NCBI RefSeq assembly: GCF_002266285.1 | Contig: NZ_NPMS01000003.1 | Location: 248,001 to 312,000, forward strand | DNA length: 64,000 nt | Origin: Virgibacillus indicus | GTDB lineage: Bacteria; Bacillota; Bacilli; Bacillales; Amphibacillaceae | Direction of reading: 5' to 3' | In this document: in pieces, positions 44,120 through 53,946 of the stretch | Layout of the letters: every line of letters begins with the position of its first letter | Position numbering within the stretch: position 1 is the first letter of the stretch | Program-made: the position numbers and the translations under genes | Notes under the pieces: model-generated | What the model was told of the DNA's origin: nothing | Seen by the model: the letters and a program-made list of their open reading frames with translations, nothing else | Database searches by the model: none

Positions 44120-45949
44120 ATGCAATTAAGAGAAGATATTCGTAATATTGCCATTATTGCCCACGTTGACCATGGTAAAACAACACTCGTGGATCAGCTG
44201 CTGAAATACTCAGGAACTTTTCGTGAGAACGAACAAGTAAATGAAAGAGCAATGGACTCCGGCGATATTGAAAGAGAACGTGGTATTACGATTTTAGCGA
44301 AAAATACAGCCGTTAAATATAAAGATACAGCCATCAATATTTTGGATACACCAGGGCACGCTGACTTTGGCGGTGAAGTGGAACGTATTATGAAAATGGT
44401 TGATGGTGTGGCATTAGTTGTGGATGCATATGAAGGAACGATGCCGCAAACACGCTTTGTATTGAAAAAGGCATTGGAACAAAAGTTGACGCCAATTGTG
44501 GTTTTAAATAAAATTGATCGGCCGAACGCAAGGCCTACGGAAGTAATTGATGAAGTTCTGGATTTATTCATTGAGCTTGGTGCAGATGATGAACAGCTCG
44601 AATTTCCGGTTGTTTATGCATCTGCATTGAATGGAACATCCGGATTAGAACCGGAAGACCAGCAGGAAACGATGGATCCGATTTTCTCGACTATTCTGGA
44701 GCATATTCCAGCACCAGTGGATAATCATGAAGAAGCCCTGCAATTTCAGGTGACTTTGCTTGACTACAATGATTATGTGGGCCGTATCGGAATAGGCCGG
44801 ATTGTTCGGGGAACGATTAAAGTGGGACAACAAGTTGTCGTAATGAAAAAGGACGGATCACAAAAGTCATTCCGCATCAGCAAGCTTTTTGGATTTAAAG
44901 GACTCAAACGTATGGAAATCCAGGAGGCAAAAGCCGGGGATATTGTTGCAATCTCAGGATTGGATGATTTAAATATCGGAGAAACGATTTGCCCGCAGGA
45001 TCATCCTGAAGCATTGCCAATGCTGCGTATTGATGAACCAACATTGCAAATGACTTTTGTGGTAAATAATAGTCCATTTGCAGGTAAAGAAGGTAAATAT
45101 ATTACATCACGACGAATTGAAGAGCGATTATTGAAACAGCTGGAAACAGATGTCAGTCTGCGTGTTGACCCGACGGAATCACCAGATGCCTGGATTGTCT
45201 CCGGACGTGGTGAATTGCATTTGTCGATTTTAATCGAAAATATGCGCAGAGAAGGTTTTGAACTGCAGCTTTCTAAGCCAAAGGTTATTATTAAAGAAAT
45301 CGATGGCCAGAAATGTGAACCGATGGAACGCGTTCAAATTGATGTTCCAGAAGAATATACCGGTCCGGTTATGGAATCCCTTGGTGCGCGAAAAGGTGAA
45401 ATGCTGGATATGGTAAACCAGGGAAATGGACAGGTCCGCCTGGAATTTAAAGTGCCATCACGAGGACTACTTGGATATTCAACCGAATTTATGACACAGA
45501 CACATGGCTATGGTATTTTAAACCATACGTTTGATGCTTATGAGCCGGTTGTAAAAGGACATGTTGGCGGCAGACGGGAAGGTGTTCTCGTTGGTCTGGA
45601 AAATGGTAAGGCTTCTACCTATGGTATTATGCAGTTGGAAGACCGAGGGGTTATTTTCGTCGATCCTGGAACCGATATTTATGCCGGTATGATTGTTGGA
45701 GAGCATAATCGTGAGAATGATCTAACTGTTAATATTACGAAAGAGAAACATCTAACAAACATCCGATCAGCTAACAAAGACCAAACGTCAACTATCCGAA
45801 AAACAAGAAGCATGTCATTAGAAGAGGCAATCGAGTATCTTGATGATGATGAATACTGTGAAGTAACACCAGCATCGATTCGTTTGCGTAAAAAAATACT
45901 GAACAAAAGTGAACGGGAAAAAGCAGCGAAGAAATCTAAATTAGGTTAA
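44120..45949 (+). CDS. typA: Ribosome-associated GTPase TypA/BipA
   Basis: A 609-residue translational GTPase: G1 AHVDHGKTTL, switch I RGIT (ERERGITILAK), G3 DTPGHADFGG, G4 NKIDR, then domains II, III and V of EF-G type and the BipA-specific C-terminal domain (KGHVGGRREGVLVG, DQTSTIRKTRSMSLEEA). It helps late 50S assembly and low-temperature or stress translation. Normal length. GAGGAG precedes the ATG; terminator directly behind. Confidence 0.96.
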   Translation: MQLREDIRNIAIIAHVDHGKTTLVDQLLKYSGTFRENEQVNERAMDSGDIERERGITILAKNTAVKYKDTAINILDTPGHADFGGEVERIMKMVDGVALVVDAYEGTMPQTRFVLKKALEQKLTPIVVLNKIDRPNARPTEVIDEVLDLFIELGADDEQLEFPVVYASALNGTSGLEPEDQQETMDPIFSTILEHIPAPVDNHEEALQFQVTLLDYNDYVGRIGIGRIVRGTIKVGQQVVVMKKDGSQKSFRISKLFGFKGLKRMEIQEAKAGDIVAISGLDDLNIGETICPQDHPEALPMLRIDEPTLQMTFVVNNSPFAGKEGKYITSRRIEERLLKQLETDVSLRVDPTESPDAWIVSGRGELHLSILIENMRREGFELQLSKPKVIIKEIDGQKCEPMERVQIDVPEEYTGPVMESLGARKGEMLDMVNQGNGQVRLEFKVPSRGLLGYSTEFMTQTHGYGILNHTFDAYEPVVKGHVGGRREGVLVGLENGKASTYGIMQLEDRGVIFVDPGTDIYAGMIVGEHNRENDLTVNITKEKHLTNIRSANKDQTSTIRKTRSMSLEEAIEYLDDDEYCEVTPASIRLRKKILNKSEREKAAKKSKLG

Positions 45950-45954
45950 AGCAG

Positions 45955-45988
45955 CAAGCATGGGAATGATTCTCATGCTTGTTTTTTT
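45955..45988 (+). terminator. Terminator of typA
   Basis: CAAGCATGGGAATGATTCTC followed by ATGCTTG gives a hairpin with CAAGCATG/CATGCTTG-type arms, then eight T. Confidence 0.85.
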
Positions 45989-46070
45989 ATAAGCATAAAA
46001 ATATTTTTAGTTGTAGTTGCTTATCATAATAGGTACACTGAATCCAATAAATCAGAGTGAGGTGTTTTCC

Positions 46071-47261
46071 ATTCGATACGTATTGCTGGCTGGCATGGTG
46101 TTGTTAATTACTTTTACAGTTGCATGTTCGAACGAAATGGATCTGGAGACAGAACAAGAAAAAGATTCCGAGGAAACAGATGACGACAGTAACGCTGAGA
46201 AAGAGGAAAACGGAGAGGTGGATAATTCGGAGCAGGCAGAACAGGAAAGTGAGTCTCGAGAAACTAGTAATAACGAAGATCCTAAAGAGATGAATGAGGG
46301 GAAAGTTATAGCAGAAAATCTGGAGCAGCCTTGGGAGATTGCTTATCTTGAGGATACATTTTATATCAGTGAACGCACCGGTTCAATTGCAAGCATAAAG
46401 GAAGGGGAGCTAACAAGAAAACCGGTTGAATTTGATCAGAGTCTATCCAATCAGTCGGAAGCGGGTTTACTGGGAATTGCCATGCCTGATGATTTTAAGG
46501 AAACAAATACTGCTTACGCCTATTACTCCTACCAGGAAGATGAGGATTTTTTCCAGAGGGTGGTTACAATAAAAGAATCCGATGGCAGCTGGCAGGAAAC
46601 TTCCATTCTGCTGGACAAAATACCAGGAGGGCAGTTTCATCAGGGCGGGCGGATTGAAATTGGGCCTGATAAGAAATTATATATAACCACTGGTGATGCT
46701 ACTGTTCCTGAGTTATCACAGAAACTGGACAGTTTAGCAGGAAAGATCCTTCGTATGAACCTGGACGGCACGATACCAGATGACAACCCTTTTAATAATT
46801 CCTATATTTACTCATATGGCCACCGTAATCCGCAGGGACTTGCATGGGGACCGAATAATGAGTTCTATGCAACAGAGCATGGATCGGAAGCATATGACGA
46901 AATTAATGAAATAAAACCTGGATACAACTATGGCTGGCCAATTATCCGTGGAGACGAAGCAGCTGAGAATATGGAAACACCGGTTATCCATTCAGGTGAA
47001 GATACGTGGGCGCCTTCAGGAATGGCTTATTACCGTGGTAACTTTTATTTTGCTTCATTAAGGGGGGAAGGATTGAGAAAGTTTGACCCAATCAATGAGA
47101 CTCAAGATATAATCATCTCAGATGCAGGACGGGTACGTGATGTACTTGCGGCAGAGGGTGGCGTCTATATTATTACAAATAATACGGATGGGCGCGGCGA
47201 TCCATCACGAGATGATGATAAACTGATTTTTATTCCGATCCCGGAAAACCAGCTGCACTAA
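46071..47261 (+). CDS. PQQ-type sugar dehydrogenase-like beta-propeller lipoprotein
   Basis: About 397 residues. A lipoprotein signal ends in the lipobox FTVAC, followed by an acidic Glu/Asp/Ser/Asn-rich linker of about 75 residues and a six-bladed propeller of the soluble glucose/aldose dehydrogenase type: LEQPWEIAYL, SEAGLLGIAMP, GGQFHQGGRIEIGPD, YGHRNPQGLAW and EHGSEAYDEINEI, the motifs that hold PQQ and calcium. PQQ use is not proven. The best-placed start, 6 bases after GTGAGGTG, is an ATT, giving (M)RYVLLAGMV; GTG 46062 or TTG 46017 would be alternatives with poor sites. Confidence 0.8.
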   Translation: MRYVLLAGMVLLITFTVACSNEMDLETEQEKDSEETDDDSNAEKEENGEVDNSEQAEQESESRETSNNEDPKEMNEGKVIAENLEQPWEIAYLEDTFYISERTGSIASIKEGELTRKPVEFDQSLSNQSEAGLLGIAMPDDFKETNTAYAYYSYQEDEDFFQRVVTIKESDGSWQETSILLDKIPGGQFHQGGRIEIGPDKKLYITTGDATVPELSQKLDSLAGKILRMNLDGTIPDDNPFNNSYIYSYGHRNPQGLAWGPNNEFYATEHGSEAYDEINEIKPGYNYGWPIIRGDEAAENMETPVIHSGEDTWAPSGMAYYRGNFYFASLRGEGLRKFDPINETQDIIISDAGRVRDVLAAEGGVYIITNNTDGRGDPSRDDDKLIFIPIPENQLH

Positions 47262-47346
47262 AAGAAACGGGCTATATCAGATTCCGTTGCCTGTCATAAA
47301 AGCCGAATGGATACATCGAGATAATAACGAAAATATTTATCCAATT

Positions 47347-47372
47347 GCGCCGCAAAATGCGGTGCTTTTTAT
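47347..47372 (+). terminator. Terminator after the sugar dehydrogenase-like gene
   Basis: GCGCCGCA and TGCGGTGC around AAA, followed by five T. Confidence 0.7.
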
Positions 47373-47538
47373 TATTAAAATAAAGTTAATCGTTTCTAAT
47401 GTTGATATTGTCAATTCCTTTTACACTCTATTTAGAAAAGTTATAATAACAGTGTTATTATTAAAAAAGCTCCAATAAAAGATGTAGTTAATAACGGCTT
47501 CTGAAGTATTTCATCCAATAAGAAGGAGAGTTATCCTG

Positions 47539-48561
47539 TTGAAAAATATTTTTAATAGCATACTATTATTAATTGCTGCAGAAACAATAATGATTCCCAT
47601 CTATTATATACTAGTAATTGGTTTAGCTTTCAATGATTCAGGTTTTGAAACAGATGATTTCATGGAATTCATTTCCATACCATTTCCAGTTTGGATATTT
47701 ATTGCTGTTGTTTTCATTGCAGTCTTTTTCCTGAATAAACTAAACTGTCATAGGATATTACTAAAATTCATTTACATTCCAATTAAATTACTGATGATTG
47801 CTATTTTCTTTTTCAGCTATATGGGCGTTTACATGACAGAAGAAGTGAATAATCAGTACAATCCTGTCACAATTATACAAAATATAAGTAAAGAAGCGGA
47901 ACGTGCTGCGTTAATAGAAACTCAAGAAAAGGAATATGGAAACTTTATAAACAACCAATCCGATTATGAAGAAATACATACAATGGATTATGAAAATACA
48001 AGGCTGACTTTATTAATAGATTCCAGTCACGATTCGTTATATATAATGTATGAAGACGATGAAAATAGTATCTTTAAATCTTTACCCCAATTTGACAAAC
48101 CCTTTAGTCAGATTCAAACAAAATTTTCTTATCCAATAACAGATTCCCCCATTGGAGAGCTGTTATACGCTAAGGATTCGAATCATCACTATTATATTAT
48201 GAATCCATCAAATAGATTAGCTTTTCAGTTATTCGGAGAACCTAATATCATTGTTTCGAATGAACGAAATAACCTGGAAATGCTTTTGGGGGATATTTTA
48301 ATGAACAATGTGCGTACACATTCAATTTCCTATAAAAATGGAAACGTGTATAGAACCGGTGAAATTGATGATGACTTGACATGGGAATTTTTCAAAAACG
48401 GGGAGAAAATATTGGGCAGGGACGCAAGTGATGAATTAAGTTTGGAACTTTCTTCTTTACCTCATATATTTGATGAACAAGGTGAATATAGTGCTTATTT
48501 AACTTCCTATATTGAGGGGGGACATCGCAAAGTAAGTAATACGGTTCATTGGTCCAATTGA
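47539..48561 (+). CDS. Hypothetical membrane protein
   Basis: 340 residues starting at TTG 47539, after AAGAAGGAGAG. Three membrane helices in the first 110 residues (LLLIAAETIMIPIYYILVIGL, FPVWIFIAVVFIAVFFL, LLMIAIFFFSYMGVY) are followed by about 220 mostly polar residues with Tyr/Asp/Glu-rich beta-type segments and no cysteine motif. The final part would be extracytoplasmic if the N-terminus is inside. I do not recognise the family. Confidence 0.65.
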   Translation: MKNIFNSILLLIAAETIMIPIYYILVIGLAFNDSGFETDDFMEFISIPFPVWIFIAVVFIAVFFLNKLNCHRILLKFIYIPIKLLMIAIFFFSYMGVYMTEEVNNQYNPVTIIQNISKEAERAALIETQEKEYGNFINNQSDYEEIHTMDYENTRLTLLIDSSHDSLYIMYEDDENSIFKSLPQFDKPFSQIQTKFSYPITDSPIGELLYAKDSNHHYYIMNPSNRLAFQLFGEPNIIVSNERNNLEMLLGDILMNNVRTHSISYKNGNVYRTGEIDDDLTWEFFKNGEKILGRDASDELSLELSSLPHIFDEQGEYSAYLTSYIEGGHRKVSNTVHWSN

Positions 48562-48635
48562 GATAGAACGACCAAGGCAGGCCTGTTGTAAAAGTAATCA
48601 TTATAAAGTTTGAAAATTGGAAGGAAGGTATTTAA

Positions 48636-49490
48636 ATGCTGAAACAACTAGCAAAAAGAGTGTATTATATGCCCCATTATTCGGAAACAGATCGTCCCGC
48701 CTTAGGTTTAATTTGCGGAGATAGCTTTAGTTTGGCTGTTGATTCAGGGAATTCGCCTGCACATGGAAAAGATTTTCTTAATCTAACAGAAAAGATGGAT
48801 ATAACCCCTTTGAAATATGCTGTCATTACACATTGGCACTGGGATCATGTCTTTGGTATTAAAACAATGGATTTAATAACAATAAGTCATGAGGAGACGA
48901 AGAAGAAAATCAATTATATGAAAACCCTGAAATGGGATGACGCTTCGATAGATGAACGAGTTGAGACTGGGGAAGAGATTGAGTTTTGCAGCGAGATGAT
49001 AAAACGGGAAATGCCAGTACGTGATAAATTGGAGTTAAAGGCACCGGATATCACTTTTAATAAGAAGCTGGAAATTGATTTGGGAGGCATAACCTGTGTG
49101 GTCGAACATGTCGGAGGGGTCCATGCACACGATTCATCCATTGTTTATATACCTGATGAAAAAATTGTGTTTCTAGGGGACTGCATATATCAGGACTTTT
49201 ACAGTGGCGAATGGAGTTATGATAAGGAAGAATTGAATATCCTGATAGAAAAAATAAAAAAATATGAAGCAGATTGGTACGTAACAGGTCATCAAGACCC
49301 AAAAACACATGATGAAATGTGGAGCCTTTTTGATGATTTGACAGGTATTGGCGAAATCGTGGGGAATGAAGTTTCTCTTGATAAAGCCGTTGCCAGATTT
49401 AAGGAAATGCGAAAGATACTTCCAAATGAAGAACAGCTAGAGTATATCGAAAACTTTGTAAACGGCAATCAAAAAAGTTTGAAGAATTGA
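48636..49490 (+). CDS. Metallo-beta-lactamase-fold hydrolase
   Basis: 284 residues with the zinc motif THWHWDHVFGI, a further His in EHVGGVHAHDSSIVY, Asp in FLGDCIYQD and a late TGHQDPKTHDE. It lacks a second domain. MBL hydrolases of this size act on thioesters, lactones and many other compounds; substrate unknown. ATG 48636 follows GGAAGG. Confidence 0.8.
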   Translation: MLKQLAKRVYYMPHYSETDRPALGLICGDSFSLAVDSGNSPAHGKDFLNLTEKMDITPLKYAVITHWHWDHVFGIKTMDLITISHEETKKKINYMKTLKWDDASIDERVETGEEIEFCSEMIKREMPVRDKLELKAPDITFNKKLEIDLGGITCVVEHVGGVHAHDSSIVYIPDEKIVFLGDCIYQDFYSGEWSYDKEELNILIEKIKKYEADWYVTGHQDPKTHDEMWSLFDDLTGIGEIVGNEVSLDKAVARFKEMRKILPNEEQLEYIENFVNGNQKSLKN

Positions 49491-49519
49491 TTGGCTGATA
49501 ATAAAAAGAAAGTGGTGTG

Positions 49520-49670
49520 ATGTTCAGCCGAAGTTGTGCAACTACTAAGGGAAGGCGCGCGATAACCCAAAAAGCTGCGCGTCGGCAGGGAGAAGTCGTG
49601 CGATAACCGCATAAAGTCGCGCGTTGTTACTACTTTAGGCGTCCGTCGCGCGAGTTTGAACAATTCTCGC
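49520..49670. repeat. GC-rich intergenic iteron region
   Basis: Several related short units follow each other: AAGTTGTGCAACTACTAA, GCGCGCGATAACCC, AAGCTGCGCGTCGG, AAGTCGTGCGATAACC, AAAGTCGCGCGTTGTTACTA and GTCGCGCGAG. G+C is far above the flanks. The AAGTxGxGxG style recalls the AAGTTGAGAGA units at 36.2 kb. It separates a rightward from a leftward gene. No open frame of note. Confidence 0.7.
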
Positions 49671-49681
49671 AATCCACCAAT

Positions 49682-50161
49682 TTACAATCCTGCTTCTTCA
49701 ATTGCCTCCTGATATTTTTTATACCATCTGTTCCAAAGGGATCTCCGATTACGGATGGTGGTTCCATCAAGCAAGGCCTGAATCACTTCAAGGCAAACAT
49801 GCCAGCCTGCCAGATCCTTTGGTGTATGATCTGTTACTTCATGAAGATATTCTTTGAACACAAGCTTACAGCCGAAAGAATTAGCTGCCAGTTCGAATTG
49901 TACGGAATTCTTATCCCATGTGAACGCGAGTATTGACTTTGGTTCAACCTCCAAAATTTCCATTTTTTCATAATTGCCGTCCTTCATATCAAAAAGAATT
50001 TCACTCCCCTTTTCCAATTTCTGAATTTCTAGTTCTGGAAACCACTGCTGCAGTTTATCATTGTTAGTTAAATAGGACCACACTTCATCAATTGAATAAT
50101 AAAACTGCCTTGTAAATACCGCTGCAGCAAATTCACCCGATTTATCAATTTTGGCTAGCAT
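49682..50161 (-). CDS. SRPBCC/AHSA1-family protein
   Basis: 159 residues with the hallmarks of an AHSA1-type START-like fold: FTRQFYYSIDEVWSYLTNNDKLQQWFPE near the N-terminus, the long strand KMEILEVEPKSILAFTW and a C-terminal helix with AGWHVCLEVIQALLDG. Small hydrophobic ligands bind in this fold; the ligand is unknown. ATG 50161 follows GGAGG. Confidence 0.85.
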   Translation of the reverse strand: MLAKIDKSGEFAAAVFTRQFYYSIDEVWSYLTNNDKLQQWFPELEIQKLEKGSEILFDMKDGNYEKMEILEVEPKSILAFTWDKNSVQFELAANSFGCKLVFKEYLHEVTDHTPKDLAGWHVCLEVIQALLDGTTIRNRRSLWNRWYKKYQEAIEEAGL

Positions 50162-50266
50162 CTAATCTCCTCCAATTATTGTGTCTCTTTAAGGATAAAT
50201 CACATCTATTTTCATTACAAGATTAGCACACTTAAAGATGGGGAAGATTATTTAAAATGTAAGCAG

Positions 50267-50312
50267 TTGCAAGAACATGTATATACAAGTTATAATATAA
50301 GTTGTATATACA
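50267..50312 (+). promoter_or_regulatory. Trehalose operon promoter with two TreR operators
   Basis: A -35 TTGCAA (50267-50272) and -10 TATAAT (50291-50296) are 18 bases apart. The palindrome TGTATATACA occurs at 50278-50287, in the spacer, and at 50303-50312, just past the -10, with 25 bases between their starts. This matches the TreR operator of B. subtilis in sequence. TreR, encoded at the end of the operon, would repress until trehalose-6-phosphate appears. Confidence 0.85.
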
Positions 50313-50346
50313 TGTTTCATGGGTGATTAAAAGGAGGTTTATATAG

Positions 50347-52260
50347 ATGGAAACAATTTATTCGCCGCTCAGCGGGAGAGTTCTCCCATTGGAGGATGTT
50401 CCAGATCCCACATTTTCTCAAAAAATGATGGGTGATGGTCTGGCTATCGAGCCTGCAGACGGGAAGGTAGTATCCCCGGTAAATGGGGAAATTGTACAGA
50501 TTTTCCCGACAAAGCATGCTATCGGAATTCAAAGCGGGTCTGGTGTGGAAATACTGATACACATAGGACTTGAGACAGTATCTCTTGATGGAGAAGGCTT
50601 TGAAGCACATGTAAAACAGGGGGATACAGTCAAGGTAGGTAATCCTCTAGTTACATTTAATCTGGACTTTATAAAAGAAAAAGCTTCTAGCCACATATCT
50701 CCGATAGTCATCACCAATGGAGATAAATTAAAGAATTTTACGAAAACAGATGAAGCAAACGTTACTGCTGGTGAATCGATGCTTTTTCAAGCCAGCCTGC
50801 AAAACAGGGAAACTGAAGAAAAGGCTCCATTAAAGAAGAAATCGAATACGGAGTATGGACAGGAAGCGGATGAAATCATAGCTGCAGTTGGCGGAATTGA
50901 CAATGTAAATGCTGCAACCCACTGTGTCACACGGCTCCGTTTTGCATTGTCTGATGAAGATAAAGTAGATAAAGAAGCACTTGAAAATATGAACATTGTC
51001 AAAGGTTCTTTTTCTTCAAATGGACAGTTCCAGGTTGTGATCGGCCAAGGAACTGTAGATAAAGTATATAAAGCAATGGTTGAAGAAACTGGTATTTCCG
51101 AAGCTACAAAAGAAGAAGTTAAAGCAGCAGGTGGCAAAAAACAAAACCCGCTTCAGCGCGCAATTAAAGTACTGGCAGATATATTTATTCCTATTTTGCC
51201 TGCAATCGTAACTGCAGGGTTATTGATGGGGATCAATAATATTTTAGCAAACCCCGGTATTTTCTTTGATGAGCAATCATTAATTGAAGTGTATCCAGAG
51301 TGGGCCGGTATTGCAGACATGATTAATATTATTGCCAACGCCGCATTCACTTTCCTGCCTGCATTAATTGGCTGGTCTGCAGTTAAGCGGTTTGGCGGGA
51401 ATGAGCTATTAGGTGTCGTTCTCGGTTTAATTATGGTTCATCCTGCATTGTTAAGTGCATGGGACTATGGTACAGCACTGGAAGAAGGAACTATCCCAAC
51501 ATGGAACCTGTTTGGCTTCGAAGTAGACAAAATGGGCTATCAGGGACAAGTATTACCAGTGTTATTCGCTTCATGGATACTTGCAAAAATTGAAATTTAT
51601 CTTAATAAACGAGTAATGGACTCATTGCAGCTATTAATCGTAGCACCGGTTGCATTGCTGGTAACTGGTTTTCTGACATTCATTATTATCGGACCGGCAA
51701 CATTTGCAATCGGTAACTGGATTACCGATGGACTTGTAGCTATCTTTGATCAATTTGCGATTCTTGGCGGTCTTGTTTATGGTGCATTATATGCTCCACT
51801 GGTAATTACAGGGATGCATCATACTTTCCTTGCAGTGGATCTGCAATTAATTGGTTCTACGGACACAACATTCTTATGGCCAATCCTGGCATTATCCAAT
51901 ATTGCACAGGGTGCAGCAGCGTTTGCGATGATGCTTGTAGCGAAAGATGAAAAATTAAAGGGACTCTCCGGAACATCAGGTATTTCAGCGTGGCTGGGCA
52001 TAACCGAACCGGCAATGTTTGGGGTCAATTTGCGATTTAAATATCCATTTGTGGCTGCCGTCATCGGATCTTCCATCGCTGGTGCATTTATCACCATGCA
52101 AAATGTGCTGGCAAACTCGATAGGTGTTGGTGGCGTACCAGGGATCTTTTCAATTGTTCCTGAAGGCTGGGGATCCTTCCTGATAGGAATGGCGATTGTT
52201 ATGGTTGTACCATTTATCATTACCTTTTTTATAGCAAAACGTAAACTAAATACACATTAA
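50347..52260 (+). CDS. treP: Trehalose-specific PTS permease EIIABC
   Basis: A 637-residue fusion. EIIA-Glc-type domain at about 1-150 (LIHIGLETVSLDGEGF with the active His), EIIB at about 170-245 (AATHCVTRLRF with the phospho-Cys) and EIIC at about 265-635 with ten or so membrane helices (GITEPAMFGVNLRF). It imports trehalose as trehalose-6-phosphate. B. subtilis TreP has only B and C domains; here an A domain is joined in front. Start 50347 follows AAAAGGAGG. First gene of treP-treA-treR. Confidence 0.93.
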   Translation: METIYSPLSGRVLPLEDVPDPTFSQKMMGDGLAIEPADGKVVSPVNGEIVQIFPTKHAIGIQSGSGVEILIHIGLETVSLDGEGFEAHVKQGDTVKVGNPLVTFNLDFIKEKASSHISPIVITNGDKLKNFTKTDEANVTAGESMLFQASLQNRETEEKAPLKKKSNTEYGQEADEIIAAVGGIDNVNAATHCVTRLRFALSDEDKVDKEALENMNIVKGSFSSNGQFQVVIGQGTVDKVYKAMVEETGISEATKEEVKAAGGKKQNPLQRAIKVLADIFIPILPAIVTAGLLMGINNILANPGIFFDEQSLIEVYPEWAGIADMINIIANAAFTFLPALIGWSAVKRFGGNELLGVVLGLIMVHPALLSAWDYGTALEEGTIPTWNLFGFEVDKMGYQGQVLPVLFASWILAKIEIYLNKRVMDSLQLLIVAPVALLVTGFLTFIIIGPATFAIGNWITDGLVAIFDQFAILGGLVYGALYAPLVITGMHHTFLAVDLQLIGSTDTTFLWPILALSNIAQGAAAFAMMLVAKDEKLKGLSGTSGISAWLGITEPAMFGVNLRFKYPFVAAVIGSSIAGAFITMQNVLANSIGVGGVPGIFSIVPEGWGSFLIGMAIVMVVPFIITFFIAKRKLNTH

Positions 52261-52284
52261 TTTAGCATAATGAGGTGAAAAGCA

Positions 52285-53934
52285 ATGAATGAAGCATGGT
52301 GGAAAAAAGCAACAGTTTATCAAATTTATCCAAAAAGCTTTCAGGATACGACAGGGAACGGGATTGGAGATATTCAGGGAATTATCCGCAAACTGGATTA
52401 TTTAAACAAATTAAGTGTCGATGTTATATGGCTCACACCTATATACAAATCCCCACAGAAAGATAATGGCTATGATATCAGTGATTATCTTTCCATAGAA
52501 CCAACATATGGAACGATGGAGGATTTTGAGGAGCTTTTGGAAGAAACGCATAAACGGGATATGAAGCTGATTATGGATCTTGTCATTAATCATACTTCAA
52601 CAGATCATGAATGGTTTAAAAAGGCTTCAGCCTCCAAGGAGAATGAATTTCGTGATTTCTATATTTGGAAGGATGCAATTGATGGTGCAGAACCAACAAA
52701 CTGGCAATCTAAATTTGGAGGTCCAGCCTGGCAGTATGATGAAAAAACAGACCAATATTATTTGCATTTGTTTGATAAAACGCAGGCGGATTTAAACTGG
52801 GAAAATAAAAAACTGAGAAATAAGCTGTACGATATCGTTCGGTTCTGGGCAGAAAAAGGAATTGACGGTTTTCGGCTGGATGTCATTAATCTGATTTCAA
52901 AAGATCAAAGCTTTCCTGATGATGATACAGGAGTGGGGAAAAAGTTTTATACGGACGGTCCACGGATTCATGAATTTCTGAATGAAATGAATCAGTCGGC
53001 ATTTTCCCCATACAATATGATGACAGTTGGAGAAATGTCTTCAACGACCATCGAAAACTGTGTATTGTATACACGCCCAGAGCGCAACGAGCTGGATATG
53101 ACTTTCCAGTTCCATCATTTAAAGGTGGACTATCCAAACGGGGAAAAGTGGGCAAAGGCACCATTTGATTTTATTCAATTAAAGAAAATACTTTCAAACT
53201 GGCAATCTGGGATGCATGAGGGTGGTGGCTGGAATGCACTGTTCTGGTGCAATCATGACCAGCCGCGTGCTGTTTCCCGATTTGGCGATGACGGGGAATA
53301 CCATAAGGAATCGGCAAAAATGCTGGCAACAACCCTTCATATGATGCAGGGTACTCCATATATTTATCAGGGTGAAGAAATTGGCATGACTAATCCTGAC
53401 TTTGACCAGATAGAAGAGTACCGCGATGTGGAGTCCCTGAATGCCTATAGCATTCTTAAAGAACAAGGGAAATCAGAACAGGAAATCATGGAAATACTGA
53501 AGCAGAAGTCGCGTGATAATGCACGGACACCAATGCAATGGTCGAATGAAGAAAATGCAGGATTTACAACTGTAACTCCATGGATTCCGCTGGCTGAAAA
53601 TTACGCTGACATCAATGTGGAAAAAACATTGCAGGAGCCGAATTCTGTTTTTAATCATTATCAGCAATTAATTCAACTTCGGAAAAAATATGATATTATA
53701 ACCTATGGGGATTATCAATTGCTTTATGAAAAGGATCCGCAAATCTTTGCATATACACGTAATTGGAATGATCAGCAACTGATTGTCGTAAATAACTTTT
53801 ATCCAGAAGAAACGACATTTAACCTGTCAGCAGATAATGCTGACGTGTTGTTGTCAAATTACTCCAATACCGTGGCATCAAATGGAATAGTAACGCTAAG
53901 AGCCTATGAGTCCATTGTATTTTATGTAGATTAA
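52285..53934 (+). CDS. treA: Trehalose-6-phosphate hydrolase
   Basis: A 549-residue GH13 enzyme: QIYPKSFQDTTGNGIGD, catalytic Asp in GFRLDVINLI, acid/base Glu in TVGEMSS, and NHDQPRAVSRFG. It splits trehalose-6-phosphate into glucose and glucose-6-phosphate in the cytosol. Length and motifs fit TreA/TreC rather than oligo-1,6-glucosidase, and its place between treP and treR settles it. Site GAGGTG. Confidence 0.93.
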   Translation: MNEAWWKKATVYQIYPKSFQDTTGNGIGDIQGIIRKLDYLNKLSVDVIWLTPIYKSPQKDNGYDISDYLSIEPTYGTMEDFEELLEETHKRDMKLIMDLVINHTSTDHEWFKKASASKENEFRDFYIWKDAIDGAEPTNWQSKFGGPAWQYDEKTDQYYLHLFDKTQADLNWENKKLRNKLYDIVRFWAEKGIDGFRLDVINLISKDQSFPDDDTGVGKKFYTDGPRIHEFLNEMNQSAFSPYNMMTVGEMSSTTIENCVLYTRPERNELDMTFQFHHLKVDYPNGEKWAKAPFDFIQLKKILSNWQSGMHEGGGWNALFWCNHDQPRAVSRFGDDGEYHKESAKMLATTLHMMQGTPYIYQGEEIGMTNPDFDQIEEYRDVESLNAYSILKEQGKSEQEIMEILKQKSRDNARTPMQWSNEENAGFTTVTPWIPLAENYADINVEKTLQEPNSVFNHYQQLIQLRKKYDIITYGDYQLLYEKDPQIFAYTRNWNDQQLIVVNNFYPEETTFNLSADNADVLLSNYSNTVASNGIVTLRAYESIVFYVD

Positions 53935-53946
53935 TGAGGGAAAACT

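Noticed and set aside
47287..47478. 63-codon open frame after the sugar dehydrogenase-like gene
   Set aside because: It runs through a clear terminator hairpin, lacks a ribosome site and has no recognisable composition.
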